A DNA stretch of 17,249 nucleotides from Clostridia bacterium (GTDB lineage: Bacteria; Bacillota_A; Clostridia; Oscillospirales; CAG-272), in contig JAFUQY010000203.1 in the NCBI GenBank assembly GCA_017472105.1, positions 1 to 17,249 of the forward strand. The letters run 5' to 3'. A model generated the notes under the pieces. It saw nothing but the letters and a program-made list of their open reading frames with translations, was not told where the DNA came from and did not search any database. The position numbers were made by a program, and so were the translations under genes. Each line of letters starts with the position of its first letter. Position 1 is the first letter of the stretch. Positions 7,457 to 16,018 of the stretch are shown piece by piece.

Positions 7457-10400
7457 TTATTTGCCCGTCAGATAGACATAATCCGCTTCCATCGCAGACG
7501 CGCCTTTCTGACCGGAACGCTTGCGGATGGTGAGGTAATTTCCGTCCGCGTCCTTTGCCAGAATTTCGATTGCGTTGTATGTACCCTCACCGCGAAGCTC
7601 GGATGCTTCAATGCGGATACTGTCACCGCTCTTGATGGTGTCGATGGTGCGTACGATTTTGCCGTTGATGAGCAGATCCGCCGACTGGATCTTGTCACCG
7701 TTGATGGTTATATACAGGTCATAATAATCGCTGCCTTCGTAAAGTCCGGTGATGCCGATTTCCTTCGATGCCGAATAATACCCGAAGGATTCCATCAGCG
7801 TTGTCGGGTTTTCCATCTGCTGGTTCATCCATTCACGGCGGTCGAGCAGCCACTGCCGGAGCGTATTGACTTCCTTTTCGTTTGTCCAGTCGTATCTCCA
7901 GCGCTTGTTGTCGGCCGCAGATGCGTCGGCGAGCTTTTCGTTCCAGACTTCCAGTTCGCTCATCACTGTGTCGATATTGCCCTGGATCTCGCCCCAGCGT
8001 TCGTAGAGCTGAAGGACGAACCACGGATCGTTGTACAGTGCGCGGTACCAGTATTCGCGGTCCTGGCTTTCGCTGTGCCACCATGTGTTGTACTTGCCGC
8101 CGTCTCCGCCGAGGTTGACGTGGTTGCCGGACGACCAGTCCATATCCCAGATCGGACCCCATGTGATGAGTCCGCCCACATCCTTATACATGTAGCAGCT
8201 CTTGTACAGAAGCTCGACGTTCTTGAAGACTTCGTTGACCATCCAGAAATCGATGAACGAATCCACGTCCATGTATTCGGAATAGTGCTTGCCGTCCGCA
8301 TTCAGACGGTTCGGTGCGTAGATCGCATCTTCCATATCCTGAATGTAATCGGTCAGGTAGTTCAGCATTTCGCTGTTCGACTTGAGGTATTCCGGATTCT
8401 GGAGCTGGAGCTTCATGTCGTTTTTGGTCGTGAACTTGGTAACTTCGTCGTAGTAGTAATCGTTTTCGATCAGGTAGCCGCCGGTGATATCGTATCCGGA
8501 GGTGTCTACGTAATCGGAAATGGTGTAGTCGCCGAACTTGCCGGACGTAATCCACGCGAGATTTGCAGTCAGCTTTTCTTCAAGTGCATCGCGTTCTGCA
8601 ATCGACAGTCCCTCCTTCTTCGCGATCGCTTTGGCAACATCTTCCGCCTCTTCTTCCCAGTTGAAGATTTCAATGCGGTTTTCGACTGCACGGATCGTTT
8701 CCGTGAACTGATACATGCCGTAGTACTCACCGTTGTAGATGAGATTGACAAAGATGGAGTCACAGGACGCAAGACCGAGATCCTTACCGAAGTCATAGGA
8801 GAGCTTGTTGCGGAGGTTGGTGCGGTCGTATGCATTCGCGAGCAGATACCAGTGCTTGCTTTCACCCATGCCGAACATATCCGCCTTGCTGCCGAGCTTG
8901 ATATGGAACGGACGCTTTGCCTGATATGCCGTCGAGTTGCCGCGCAGCTTGATCTGGATATCGCCGCTGTAAACGGTAGTCGGATAGTCAGGCGTCGTAA
9001 CAACCGTCATCGCCGCGTCGGAATAACCGCCTTTGGAGATATCATAGTACGCGCTGTCGCTGTCGATATAAATGGTGGGAAGGCTGCTGTGATAATAGAA
9101 CACGTCGTCATAGCCGTCCACCGCGAGCGTTATCATGCCGTTTTCATCCTTGGCGGTCAGCGGATAGATACCGTCCGTGTTGGTTATGGTTCCCTTTGAC
9201 GCACCGGTCGCGGCATTTCTGACCGTCCACTTGAATGTCACGCCGTCCGGGTAATTCTTCGCAATCAGGTTATCCCCGTCGCGTTCGATGCATCCGACCA
9301 CACCGGAGAAGACGCGCAGATCGTAGGTCTTCATGATGCCGTCGGCGTATGCAGTGAGGGTCACATCCGCATGGCCGAACTCCGGCTTCGTGACAATCGC
9401 GTTACCGCCGTCGATTCTGATAACGGAGTCGTCGCTGGACTTCCATGTGATCTTTCTGCCCATGACTTCGTCCGCAAGGGTAAAGCCGGACTCAACCTGA
9501 TCTTCCGTCTCCCCGTCCCTGAGGTTCAGGCGGATAAAGTCCAGAATGGAGAAAAGTCTGCTTTCATAGGCAGTCTTCAGAAGCGGGTACATGCCTTCCT
9601 CAAGATGCCAGTACGCGTCATCCATCGCGAGACTGCCGCCGCACAGGGTTTCGTAGGACGCTGCCTTGCCGATGCCGTTGTGTTCCTTGCCGCATCCGGT
9701 GAGGTAGTAGACGTTTTCGAGCTTTCTGACCTTGGAGTCGCCGCCCGTGATCGCATTTCCGGAGCCGCCTTCATGGGTGACGGAGCCGAGCTGGATTACA
9801 TTCTTGAGGGAACCGAGGTCGGATGCACGGATACGCCCGATCAGACCGCTCGTATAGTTGGCATTGCCGTTGTTGTCGCCGGTGACCTGCACATTCGTGA
9901 AGATATTGGTGATGTGGATGGTCTCGTTGGTGCATCCGGTGTAGCTCTGTGTACGGCACTGTCCGATCAGAGAGCCGATCCCGAGGATATCGCCGGATTC
10001 GTTCTCCACATTCAGCGCACCGGAGATAATTGCGATATTGTCAACGACCGCATTGCCGGAAACCTGTCCGCAGAGGATACCGTAGGTTGCCGAGCCTTTC
10101 GCATTGCCGGTGACCTCCGCGTCCTTCAGAATGAGGTTCTTGATGACCGCCGGATCGTTTTTATTCTTGGAACCGACGGAGCCGAACAGACCGACATGAA
10201 CGCGGTCGGTATCACTGACGGTAATATTCAGACCGATGATGGTATGTCCGCGGCCATCGAACGTGCCGGTGAAGACATTGTTTCCTTCGACGATGCCGCA
10301 TTCACTTTCGGAACCGCCGATGGGAGTGAAATTGCTGACTTCGGAAAGATCGATATCCGCAACGAGGAAATAGTCCCCGTCAAGCGGGTATTTTCTGTTT

Positions 10401-10687
10401 GTCCCGATTCTTGCCAGCTCATCCGCAGATTCGATCGTAATTCCGTCGAGCTCATCCGCGTCACTGTCAATCGTGCCGTCCGGTTTGATTTCAACCGCAG
10501 TCTCTTCTTCAACGGGCATATCCGAACTGTTTGCAGATGGATCCGTCACAGCGGAGTCCGAAACAGCGTTGGTATCAGGATCAACGGGCGGAGCTTTCTC
10601 ACAGGACAGAAATGTACCTGTGAGCATGAGCACCGCCGCCAGCAGAGTCGTCACCGATTTCCGGAACGGGGAGTTAACCTTTTTCAT
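7457..10687 (-). CDS. CotH kinase-like predicted lipoprotein with GLUG-like and Ig-like regions
   Basis: A 1076-residue exported protein. Residues 1-29 are a lipoprotein-like signal (basic start, hydrophobic core, FLSC with Cys29; Phe at -3 is unusual), followed by an acidic Ser/Thr/Asp linker to about 75. Residues 80-370 contain GLUG-like strands of the FTGTFDGRGHTI and GLFG type, suggesting a beta-helix. Residues 380-460 resemble an atypical bacterial Ig-like domain (ITWKSSDDSVIRI). From about 535 to 960 lies a CotH domain: RPFHIKL (592-598), HWYLLANAYDRTNLRNKLSYD (612-632, quoted as the family block), NGEYYGMYQFTE (652-663), GGYLIE (736-741) and WDMDWSSGN (847-855), whose aspartates resemble the metal-binding pair of the atypical kinase fold. 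A small beta-rich tail (976-1076) ends the protein. GGAGG lies nine bases before the ATG. CotH of Bacillus phosphorylates spore-coat proteins; the target here is unknown, and a surface role is inferred. Confidence 0.88.
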   Translation of the reverse strand: MKKVNSPFRKSVTTLLAAVLMLTGTFLSCEKAPPVDPDTNAVSDSAVTDPSANSSDMPVEEETAVEIKPDGTIDSDADELDGITIESADELARIGTNRKYPLDGDYFLVADIDLSEVSNFTPIGGSESECGIVEGNNVFTGTFDGRGHTIIGLNITVSDTDRVHVGLFGSVGSKNKNDPAVIKNLILKDAEVTGNAKGSATYGILCGQVSGNAVVDNIAIISGALNVENESGDILGIGSLIGQCRTQSYTGCTNETIHITNIFTNVQVTGDNNGNANYTSGLIGRIRASDLGSLKNVIQLGSVTHEGGSGNAITGGDSKVRKLENVYYLTGCGKEHNGIGKAASYETLCGGSLAMDDAYWHLEEGMYPLLKTAYESRLFSILDFIRLNLRDGETEDQVESGFTLADEVMGRKITWKSSDDSVIRIDGGNAIVTKPEFGHADVTLTAYADGIMKTYDLRVFSGVVGCIERDGDNLIAKNYPDGVTFKWTVRNAATGASKGTITNTDGIYPLTAKDENGMITLAVDGYDDVFYYHSSLPTIYIDSDSAYYDISKGGYSDAAMTVVTTPDYPTTVYSGDIQIKLRGNSTAYQAKRPFHIKLGSKADMFGMGESKHWYLLANAYDRTNLRNKLSYDFGKDLGLASCDSIFVNLIYNGEYYGMYQFTETIRAVENRIEIFNWEEEAEDVAKAIAKKEGLSIAERDALEEKLTANLAWITSGKFGDYTISDYVDTSGYDITGGYLIENDYYYDEVTKFTTKNDMKLQLQNPEYLKSNSEMLNYLTDYIQDMEDAIYAPNRLNADGKHYSEYMDVDSFIDFWMVNEVFKNVELLYKSCYMYKDVGGLITWGPIWDMDWSSGNHVNLGGDGGKYNTWWHSESQDREYWYRALYNDPWFVLQLYERWGEIQGNIDTVMSELEVWNEKLADASAADNKRWRYDWTNEKEVNTLRQWLLDRREWMNQQMENPTTLMESFGYYSASKEIGITGLYEGSDYYDLYITINGDKIQSADLLINGKIVRTIDTIKSGDSIRIEASELRGEGTYNAIEILAKDADGNYLTIRKRSGQKGASAMEADYVYLTGK

Positions 10688-10727
10688 TCGTGAAAGCCTC
10701 CGATTGTTTTAATAATGTCAGATAACT

Positions 10728-10740
10728 CAATCATTGATTG
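10728..10740. repeat. 13-base palindrome in the CotH leader
   Basis: CAATCATTGATTG reads as 6-base arms around a central T. It lies downstream of the predicted CotH transcription start and 41 bases before the start codon, a position where a bound repressor could block elongation. The arms share the AATCATT core with other sites in this intergenic region. Confidence 0.45.
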
Positions 10741-10767
10741 GCTGATTAGTCAAAATGTTATGCAATC

Positions 10768-10797
10768 ATTTTAACGGATTTCCTGCAATGATTTCAA
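10768..10797 (-). promoter_or_regulatory. Predicted SigA-type promoter of the CotH gene
   Basis: On the minus strand TTGAAA (10792-10797) and TAAAAT (10768-10773) are separated by 18 bases, each one mismatch from consensus. Transcription would start near 10761, leaving a leader of about 74 bases. Inverted copies of AATCATT (10764-10770 and 10787-10793) overlap both hexamers. Confidence 0.55.
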
Positions 10798-10849
10798 TGC
10801 TTTTTTGTTAAATTTACATTGCTGTATCTGGGAAAAATTCGCAAGCATC

Positions 10850-10861
10850 AAATCATGATTT
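10850..10861. repeat. 12-base palindrome upstream of the CotH promoter
   Basis: AAATCATGATTT is a perfect palindrome located about 53 bases upstream of the predicted -35 box, just beyond the rfbC terminator. It shares the AATCAT half-site with the palindrome in the leader and may be an upstream operator. Confidence 0.4.
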
Positions 10862-10867
10862 GCAGAA

Positions 10868-10918
10868 TAAAAAAACACCACCGCTGATAGTGCAGTTTAC
10901 ACTGTTCACAGCGGTGGT
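10868..10918 (-). terminator. Intrinsic terminator of the rhamnose operon
   Basis: A 10-base stem (10877-10886 with 10909-10918) with an internal AGTG/CACT pairing in its loop is followed, on the minus strand, by a run of seven T (A at 10869-10875). It lies 24 bases past the rfbC stop codon and separates the rhamnose genes from the CotH gene on the same strand. Confidence 0.9.
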
Positions 10919-10941
10919 TATCTCAATAAAGCATCATGGAT

Positions 10942-11547
10942 TCACATCCGAATCTCGCCCAATCCGCCCCACTTCTGGTCTTTTTCACTCAGCACAAGCG
11001 GAGTACCGTCGCTGAGCGTATATCTTTCGGCGGATGCGCTACCGCGGTAGGTACCGTTCACTCCCGGCCATTCAATGCCGATTGCGGGATCGTTCCATGC
11101 AAGACCGCCTTCGTCACCGGGATGGTAGAAATCGTCGCATTTATAGCAGAACTCCGCGGTTTCACTCAGCACCAGAAAGCCGTGGGCGAATCCCTGCGGA
11201 ATCAGAAACTGCTTTTTGTTTTCTTCCGTCAGCAGAACGCCGTGCCACTTCCCGTAGGTTTCGGAACCGGGGCGAAGGTCAACCGCAACGTCGAACACGC
11301 TTCCCTTTATGGCACGGACGAGCTTGGTCTGCGGATACTGTTTCTGAAAATGCAGACCGCGCAGAACGCCCTTGACCGACATGGACTGGTTGTCCTGAAC
11401 GAAACTGATCTTCACTCCCGCTTCTTCCATATCATGCTGATTGTAGGTTTCCATGAAGTAACCGCGTGAGTCCCCATGAACGGCAGATGTTATGATGCAG
11501 AGTCCTTCAATCCCGCCGACATTCTTTTCAACTGTAATCTGTCCCAT
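10942..11547 (-). CDS. rfbC: dTDP-4-dehydrorhamnose 3,5-epimerase
   Basis: A 201-residue RmlC cupin, third enzyme of dTDP-L-rhamnose synthesis, epimerising dTDP-4-keto-6-deoxyglucose at C3 and C5. The substrate-binding motif DSRGYFMETYN (residues 26-36), the catalytic-base motif RGLHFQ with His66 (63-68), the strand VFDVAVDLRPGSETYG (84-99), the QFLIPQGFAHGF block (113-124) and Tyr135, which matches the catalytic tyrosine region, are all visible. GAGG lies seven bases before the ATG at 11547, which begins two bases past the rfbD stop. It is the last gene of the rfbA-B-D-C unit and is followed by a strong terminator. Confidence 0.96.
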   Translation of the reverse strand: MGQITVEKNVGGIEGLCIITSAVHGDSRGYFMETYNQHDMEEAGVKISFVQDNQSMSVKGVLRGLHFQKQYPQTKLVRAIKGSVFDVAVDLRPGSETYGKWHGVLLTEENKKQFLIPQGFAHGFLVLSETAEFCYKCDDFYHPGDEGGLAWNDPAIGIEWPGVNGTYRGSASAERYTLSDGTPLVLSEKDQKWGGLGEIRM

Positions 11548-11549
11548 GA

Positions 11550-12419
11550 TTATTCCTCGATTTCTTTCAGATATCTGCCCAGTGCATCCTGCCAGTCCGG
11601 CAGAGTCTGGAATCCCATCTCCGTCAGCTTTGACTTATCCATCCGGCTGTTTGACGGTCTGGCGGCTTTGGATAAACCGTATTCTTCCGTTGTAACCGGG
11701 ACAACCTTCGTGTCATAACCTGCCTGCCGGAAAATCTCGCATGCAAAATCATACCAGCTGATATAGCCGCCTTCGTTGGTTGCGTGATAGGTGCCGTATT
11801 TTTCGGTTTCGATCATATCCGCAAGAAGCCGCGCAAGATCCGCCGTATAAGTGGGTGTACCGATCTGGTCATTGACAACGCGGAGCGTATCGTACTTCTT
11901 TCCGAGATTCAGCATGGTTCTGACGAAATTTTTTCCGTTCTTTCCGAAGACCCATGCAATTCTGACGATGAAATACTGCTCCAATGCGTCTCTGACTGCC
12001 TGTTCCCCTTCCAGTTTGGTCTTCCCGTACACGTTCAGAGGCATGTAGTTTTTGCAGTCGGGCATCCACGGCTCCGTTCCCTGTCCGTCGAAAACGTAGT
12101 CGGTGGAGATATACATCATCCGGCATCCCGCTTCCCTGCAAGCTGCCGCGATATTGGCAGTTCCGTTTACATTGACCGCGCGGACGGTTTCTTCCATATC
12201 TTCCGCCATATCCACCGCTGTCCACGCAGCACAGTGAATCACCGCGTCGGGCATGGTCTGCTTGATCGTATTCCCGACGGCATCTGCATCGGTAATGTCG
12301 AGCAGAATATCACATTCGCCCTGTACATCCGAGCCGACTGCTGTATGACCGCGTTTTTTCAGTTCCTTCATGACGTCGTAACCGAGCTGACCTCCGACGC
12401 CTGTTACCAATATCTTCAT
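11550..12419 (-). CDS. rfbD: dTDP-4-dehydrorhamnose reductase
   Basis: A 289-residue short-chain dehydrogenase of the RmlD type, which reduces dTDP-4-keto-L-rhamnose to dTDP-L-rhamnose with NAD(P)H. The nucleotide-binding motif GVGGQLG is at residues 7-13, STDYVFDG at 105-112, the catalytic YxxxK as Tyr131-Lys135 (YGKTK), and the substrate-site block RIAWVFGKNGKNF at 153-165. The ATG at 12419 is chosen because the product then begins MKILVTG as is usual and a GGTGAT motif precedes it. A GTG at 12428 would overlap the rfbB stop and add three residues. It is tightly packed between rfbB and rfbC, indicating one transcript. Confidence 0.95.
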   Translation of the reverse strand: MKILVTGVGGQLGYDVMKELKKRGHTAVGSDVQGECDILLDITDADAVGNTIKQTMPDAVIHCAAWTAVDMAEDMEETVRAVNVNGTANIAAACREAGCRMMYISTDYVFDGQGTEPWMPDCKNYMPLNVYGKTKLEGEQAVRDALEQYFIVRIAWVFGKNGKNFVRTMLNLGKKYDTLRVVNDQIGTPTYTADLARLLADMIETEKYGTYHATNEGGYISWYDFACEIFRQAGYDTKVVPVTTEEYGLSKAARPSNSRMDKSKLTEMGFQTLPDWQDALGRYLKEIEE

Positions 12420-12424
12420 ATCAA

Positions 12425-13444
12425 TCACCGATTCCCGTACATTCTTTCATAGTAGTCGCGGTATTCGCCGGAAACAATGGTCTCCCACCACTCCCGGTTA
12501 TCGAGATACCACCGGATCGTTTTCTGAATCCCGTCCGCAAACTTTGTCTCCGGCAGCCAGCCAAGCTCCTTGTGAATCTTGGTGGGATCAATGGCGTACC
12601 GCATATCGTGCCCCTTCCGGTCAGTCACGTATGTAATCAGGCTTTCCGGTTTACCGAGCGCCTTGCAGATCATGCGGACAATATCAATATTGCGCATTTC
12701 GTTGTGACCGCCAATGTTGTAAACTTCGCCGACGCGTCCTTTGTGCAGGATCAGGTCGATCGCCTTACAGTGATCCTCAACGTACAGCCAGTCACGGACG
12801 TTCAAGCCGTTGCCGTAAACCGGAAGAGGCTTGTCCGCCAGAGCATTGGCAATCATCAGCGGAATCAGCTTTTCCGGGAAATGATACGGACCGTAGTTGT
12901 TGGAACAGCGGGAGATCGTGACCGGCAGTCCATAGGTACGGTGATACGCCATGACCAGCAGATCCGCCGATGCTTTTGAAGCGGAATAGGGCGAGCTGGT
13001 ATGGATGGGCGTATCTTCGGTGAAGAACAGATCCGGACGATCCAGCGGAAGATCGCCGTAAACCTCGTCGGTGGAAACCTGATGATAACGGATGATACCG
13101 TATTTCCGGCAGGCATCCATCAGAACCTGCGTGCCGAGAATATTGGTTTGCAGGAATACCTCGGGATTCTCAATGGACCGGTCGACATGGCTTTCCGCCG
13201 CGAAGTTCACCACCATGTCGGGATGTTCTTCCTCAAACAGCCTGTAAACACCCGCACGGTCGCAGATGTCCAGCTTCACGAACCGGAAATTCGGATGCTC
13301 CATCACCGAAGCCAGCGTAGCCAGATTGCCGGCATACGTGAGCTTGTCCAGACAGATAACTCGATACTCCGGGTATGTATTCAGCATATGGAAGATAAAA
13401 TTACTTCCGATAAAACCGGCACCGCCGGTAACGATAATCGTCAT
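12425..13444 (-). CDS. rfbB: dTDP-glucose 4,6-dehydratase
   Basis: A 339-residue extended SDR of the RmlB type, which converts dTDP-glucose to dTDP-4-keto-6-deoxyglucose. The NAD-binding motif GGAGFIG is at residues 7-13, the family marker LTYAGN at 35-40, the active-site triad STDEVYG at 124-130 (Asp126, Glu127), and YSASK at 153-157 (Tyr153, Lys157). SRCSNNYGPYHFPEKLIP (178-195) is diagnostic of the family. The ATG at 13444 has AGGTGA five bases upstream, formed partly from the rfbA stop codon; a GTG at 13453 would overlap that stop and is less likely. Length fits the family. Confidence 0.97.
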   Translation of the reverse strand: MTIIVTGGAGFIGSNFIFHMLNTYPEYRVICLDKLTYAGNLATLASVMEHPNFRFVKLDICDRAGVYRLFEEEHPDMVVNFAAESHVDRSIENPEVFLQTNILGTQVLMDACRKYGIIRYHQVSTDEVYGDLPLDRPDLFFTEDTPIHTSSPYSASKASADLLVMAYHRTYGLPVTISRCSNNYGPYHFPEKLIPLMIANALADKPLPVYGNGLNVRDWLYVEDHCKAIDLILHKGRVGEVYNIGGHNEMRNIDIVRMICKALGKPESLITYVTDRKGHDMRYAIDPTKIHKELGWLPETKFADGIQKTIRWYLDNREWWETIVSGEYRDYYERMYGNR

Positions 13445-13449
13445 ATGAT

Positions 13450-14340
13450 TCACCTGTCGATATATTTTCCGTCAAGGACGTCCTTCAGGTACTGACCGTA
13501 CTGATTCTTTTTCAGCACCTCGTAGATTTTCATCACGTCATCCCGTGTGATCCATCCGTTCAGATACGCAATCTCTTCCAGACAGCCGATTTTACGGTGC
13601 TGGTGGGTTTCCATCGTCTTGACAAAATTTGTTGCGTCCGCGAGACTCTCGTGGGTACCGGTATCCAGCCATGTAAAGCCCTGTCCCAGCAGCACCACGT
13701 TCAGTTCGCCCTGCTCGAGATAAATCCGGTTCAGATCGGTGATTTCCAGTTCGTTCCGCTTGGACGGCCTGAGTCCCTTCGCATACTCCACGACACGGTT
13801 ATCATAGAAATAGATCCCCGTCACGCAGTAATTGCTTTTCGGATGCTCCGGTTTCTCTTCAATGGAAACGGCATGTCCATCTGCATCAAACTCTACAATA
13901 CCGAACCGCTCGGGATCATCGACATAGTACCCGAAAATCGTGGCACCCTGCCCGTTTTCAGCGTTGTGGACCGCATCGCGAAGCCGTTTCTGCAGACCGT
14001 GCCCGGCGAAAATGTTGTCTCCGAGGATCATCGCGACCGTATCGTTTCCGATGAAGGTTTCACCAATGATGAATGCCTGCGCCAATCCATCCGGACTGGG
14101 CTGTTCGGCATACTCAAGACGAATCCCAAGCCTGCTGCCGTCCCCAAGAAGCTCCCGGAACCGCGGCAGATCCTGCGTAGTGGAGATGATGAGTATTTCG
14201 CGTATTCCCGCATCCATGAGAACGGACAGCGGGTAGTAAATCATCGGTTTGTCATAAACCGGCAGAAGCTGCTTGGATGTGACCATCGTCAGCGGATACA
14301 ACCGCGAACCGGATCCCCCGGCCAGTATGATGCCTTTCAT
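13450..14340 (-). CDS. rfbA: Glucose-1-phosphate thymidylyltransferase
   Basis: A 296-residue nucleotidyltransferase, first enzyme of dTDP-L-rhamnose synthesis, joining dTTP and glucose-1-phosphate. The signature [11 protein letters not shown] is at residues 8-18, with Lys23 in [19 protein letters not shown], the nucleotide-base motif [11 protein letters not shown] at 80-90, and the metal-binding LGDNIF at 106-111. Length is typical of RmlA. GGAG lies twelve bases before the ATG at 14340, a rather long spacing, though no nearer start is available. It is the first gene of the rhamnose set; no convincing promoter was found in the 207 bases upstream, so transcription may also arrive from the kds genes. 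Confidence 0.97.
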   Translation of the reverse strand: MKGIILAGGSGSRLYPLTMVTSKQLLPVYDKPMIYYPLSVLMDAGIREILIISTTQDLPRFRELLGDGSRLGIRLEYAEQPSPDGLAQAFIIGETFIGNDTVAMILGDNIFAGHGLQKRLRDAVHNAENGQGATIFGYYVDDPERFGIVEFDADGHAVSIEEKPEHPKSNYCVTGIYFYDNRVVEYAKGLRPSKRNELEITDLNRIYLEQGELNVVLLGQGFTWLDTGTHESLADATNFVKTMETHQHRKIGCLEEIAYLNGWITRDDVMKIYEVLKKNQYGQYLKDVLDGKYIDR

Positions 14341-14547
14341 GTGGTGCGTTCACTCCTTTACAATCATATGCACGAAATAACAATTCTTCTTATATGACTA
14401 TATTCACTGTTCAATGTATAATTACAAAACAATCAATCGTATGCATCATTAATCAGTGGTAATTTACCCCGATATCACCTCAAAAGCTAATCCTAAACAC
14501 CATATATTACGCATGCAAACATATGGCAGCTAAGTTTACAATATCGT
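14341..14547. other. AT-rich spacer between kdsC and rfbA
   Basis: About 207 bases, visibly richer in A and T than the flanking genes. It contains no credible gene. A small inverted repeat, GGTAA-T-TTACC, lies at 14458-14468. No hairpin followed by a T run was found after kdsC, and no well-spaced -35/-10 pair could be assigned on the minus strand, although TATA-like hexamers are frequent. It may hold a promoter of another sigma type or a regulator site. Confidence 0.5.
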
Positions 14548-15042
14548 TTAATCAAGACAATCCAGTTGTAATAATCTCTTTCCCTTCATCACCCAATCCG
14601 CAAATTCGCGTACGGCACCGCGTCCGCCGTCGCGGCGGCAGACGTAATCCACTTCTGCGATCACTTCATCCATTGCATCCGCAGGACATGCCGTCACACC
14701 GCAGTACGCGATGCACTCGAGATCATTCGTGTCGTCTCCGATATACGCGATTTCCTCCGGTGCGGCGTTGTATTTGCCGGCAATCTCCTTCAACCTGGCG
14801 AGCTTGTCCGAGATGCCCTGATGCACCTCCGTGACTTTCAGCTCCGCGGCGCGGTTTTTGACGATGTCCGACGATTTGCCGGTGATGATGACCGGGACGA
14901 TTCCGCATACGGGCAGTTCGTGCGCAATGGCATAGCCGTCACGGACGTGGAACGCCTTCATCACTTCCCCGTTCGCGCCGTAGTAGATATGCCCGTCGGT
15001 CAGCGTTCCGTCTACGTCCATAACAAACAGTTTGATCTTCAT
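14548..15042 (-). CDS. kdsC: 3-deoxy-manno-octulosonate-8-phosphate phosphatase
   Basis: A 164-residue HAD-superfamily phosphatase of the capless KdsC type, which removes phosphate from Kdo-8-phosphate to give Kdo. Motif I is DVDGTLTDG with Asp9 and Asp11, motif II is the ITGKSS block with Thr54, motif III is Lys80, and motif IV is GDDTND (102-107). The segment KAFHVRDGYAI (29-39) is characteristic of KdsC. The ATG overlaps the stop of kdsD in an ATGA, so the two are translationally coupled; only a weak AGG-type site precedes it. It is the last gene of the Kdo set. Confidence 0.95.
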   Translation of the reverse strand: MKIKLFVMDVDGTLTDGHIYYGANGEVMKAFHVRDGYAIAHELPVCGIVPVIITGKSSDIVKNRAAELKVTEVHQGISDKLARLKEIAGKYNAAPEEIAYIGDDTNDLECIAYCGVTACPADAMDEVIAEVDYVCRRDGGRGAVREFADWVMKGKRLLQLDCLD

Positions 15043-16016
15043 GAAACAATACCTGCCTTGAAAATATCCTGCATCAGAATCGTGCCGACCACGCGCTTGT
15101 CCTCATCGAGAACGGGCATGCCGGTGATTCTGAGGTCGCTCATGATCTGGAGCGCGTTGACCGCCAGTTCCCGCTCGTCGATATACTTCGGCGTTTTTGT
15201 CATGACGTTGTCGATGGTTTCGTTATACACATCGACGCCGTGTTCCAGCATACGGCGCAGGTCTCCGTCGGTGATGATGCCTTTGAGATGCTTATCATCG
15301 TCAACAATGGCAACCATGCTGAGACCCTTGGTGCTCATTTCCACAATCGCCTGACGGAGCGAGCATCCTTCGGGAACCACGGCGTTTTCTTCCTCCTTGT
15401 GCATCAGGTTGCTGACGTGAACCAGCAGTTTCTTGCCGAGCGCGCCTGCGGGATGATGGATGCCGTAATCTTCCTTCGTGTAATTCTTCACGCGGGATGC
15501 CGTCAGAGCCAGTGCGTCGCCGAGAACGAGCAGAGCTGTGGTACTGGAGGTGGGCGCAAGATGCATGTAGCAGGCTTCCTCAAATTCCGGGAAGAAGATA
15601 TGGTACTGGCATTCGCGAGACAGAGTGGACTTCGGCTTGCCGGTGATGGCGACGGTGGTGCATCCGATCTCGTGAAGTGTGGGCATGAGACGCGTGATTT
15701 CGTCGCTCTCGCCGCTGTAACTCATGAGGATGACCACGTCCTTCTTCTCAACCATGCCGAGGTCGCCATGGAGCGCTTCTCCTGGATGCATGAAGAACGC
15801 GGGTGTTCCGAGACTTGCAAGCGTTGCCGCAATCTTTGTGCCGATGTGACCCGGTTTGCCCATACCGGTGAGGACGACCTTGCCGCGGCATTCCACCATC
15901 AGTCGGACAACGGCAGCGAAGTCTTCGTTGAGGGAATCCCGGGTTTTCAGCAGTGCGGTGATTTCCTTATCGAAAATGGATTTTGCTTCTGTGATGATGT
16001 CGAACTCTTTTTCCAT
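15039..16016 (-). CDS. kdsD: D-arabinose-5-phosphate isomerase (KdsD/KpsF family)
   Basis: A 325-residue sugar-phosphate isomerase that makes arabinose-5-phosphate from ribulose-5-phosphate for Kdo synthesis. It has an N-terminal SIS domain (about 35-175) with VVLTGMGKPGHIGTKIA (47-63), HPGEALHGDLGM (77-88), SYSGESDEI (99-107) and HHPAGALGKKL (187-197), followed by two CBS domains (about 204-325) including ITDGDLRRML (248-257). The ATG at 16016 has AGGAG five bases upstream, overlapping the kdsA stop; the GTG at 16022 would place that site inside the gene. Position between kdsA and kdsC supports the Kdo role over a GutQ-like paralogue. The CBS pair may sense a nucleotide, for example CMP-Kdo, but this is inference. 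Confidence 0.95.
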   Translation of the reverse strand: MEKEFDIITEAKSIFDKEITALLKTRDSLNEDFAAVVRLMVECRGKVVLTGMGKPGHIGTKIAATLASLGTPAFFMHPGEALHGDLGMVEKKDVVILMSYSGESDEITRLMPTLHEIGCTTVAITGKPKSTLSRECQYHIFFPEFEEACYMHLAPTSSTTALLVLGDALALTASRVKNYTKEDYGIHHPAGALGKKLLVHVSNLMHKEEENAVVPEGCSLRQAIVEMSTKGLSMVAIVDDDKHLKGIITDGDLRRMLEHGVDVYNETIDNVMTKTPKYIDERELAVNALQIMSDLRITGMPVLDEDKRVVGTILMQDIFKAGIVS

Positions 16017-16018
16017 AC

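Larger units (their letters stand above)
10688..10868. other. AT-rich leader and upstream region of the CotH gene
   Basis: This stretch holds no open reading frame of note. It contains the predicted CotH promoter (10768-10797) and several copies of the heptamer AATCATT or its complement, arranged as inverted repeats, described separately. The rest is AT-rich without recognisable structure. Confidence 0.6.

Noticed and set aside
7187..9199. A 670-residue open frame on the plus strand opposite the CotH gene
   Set aside because: It lies fully antisense to a gene with recognisable domains for most of its length, starts inside namZ, shows no known motif and lacks a ribosome binding site. It reflects codon bias of the real gene on the other strand.
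9371..10693. A 440-residue open frame on the plus strand opposite the first half of the CotH gene
   Set aside because: Antisense to the signal peptide, linker, GLUG-like and Ig-like regions of the real gene; its translation has no recognisable domain and no upstream ribosome site.
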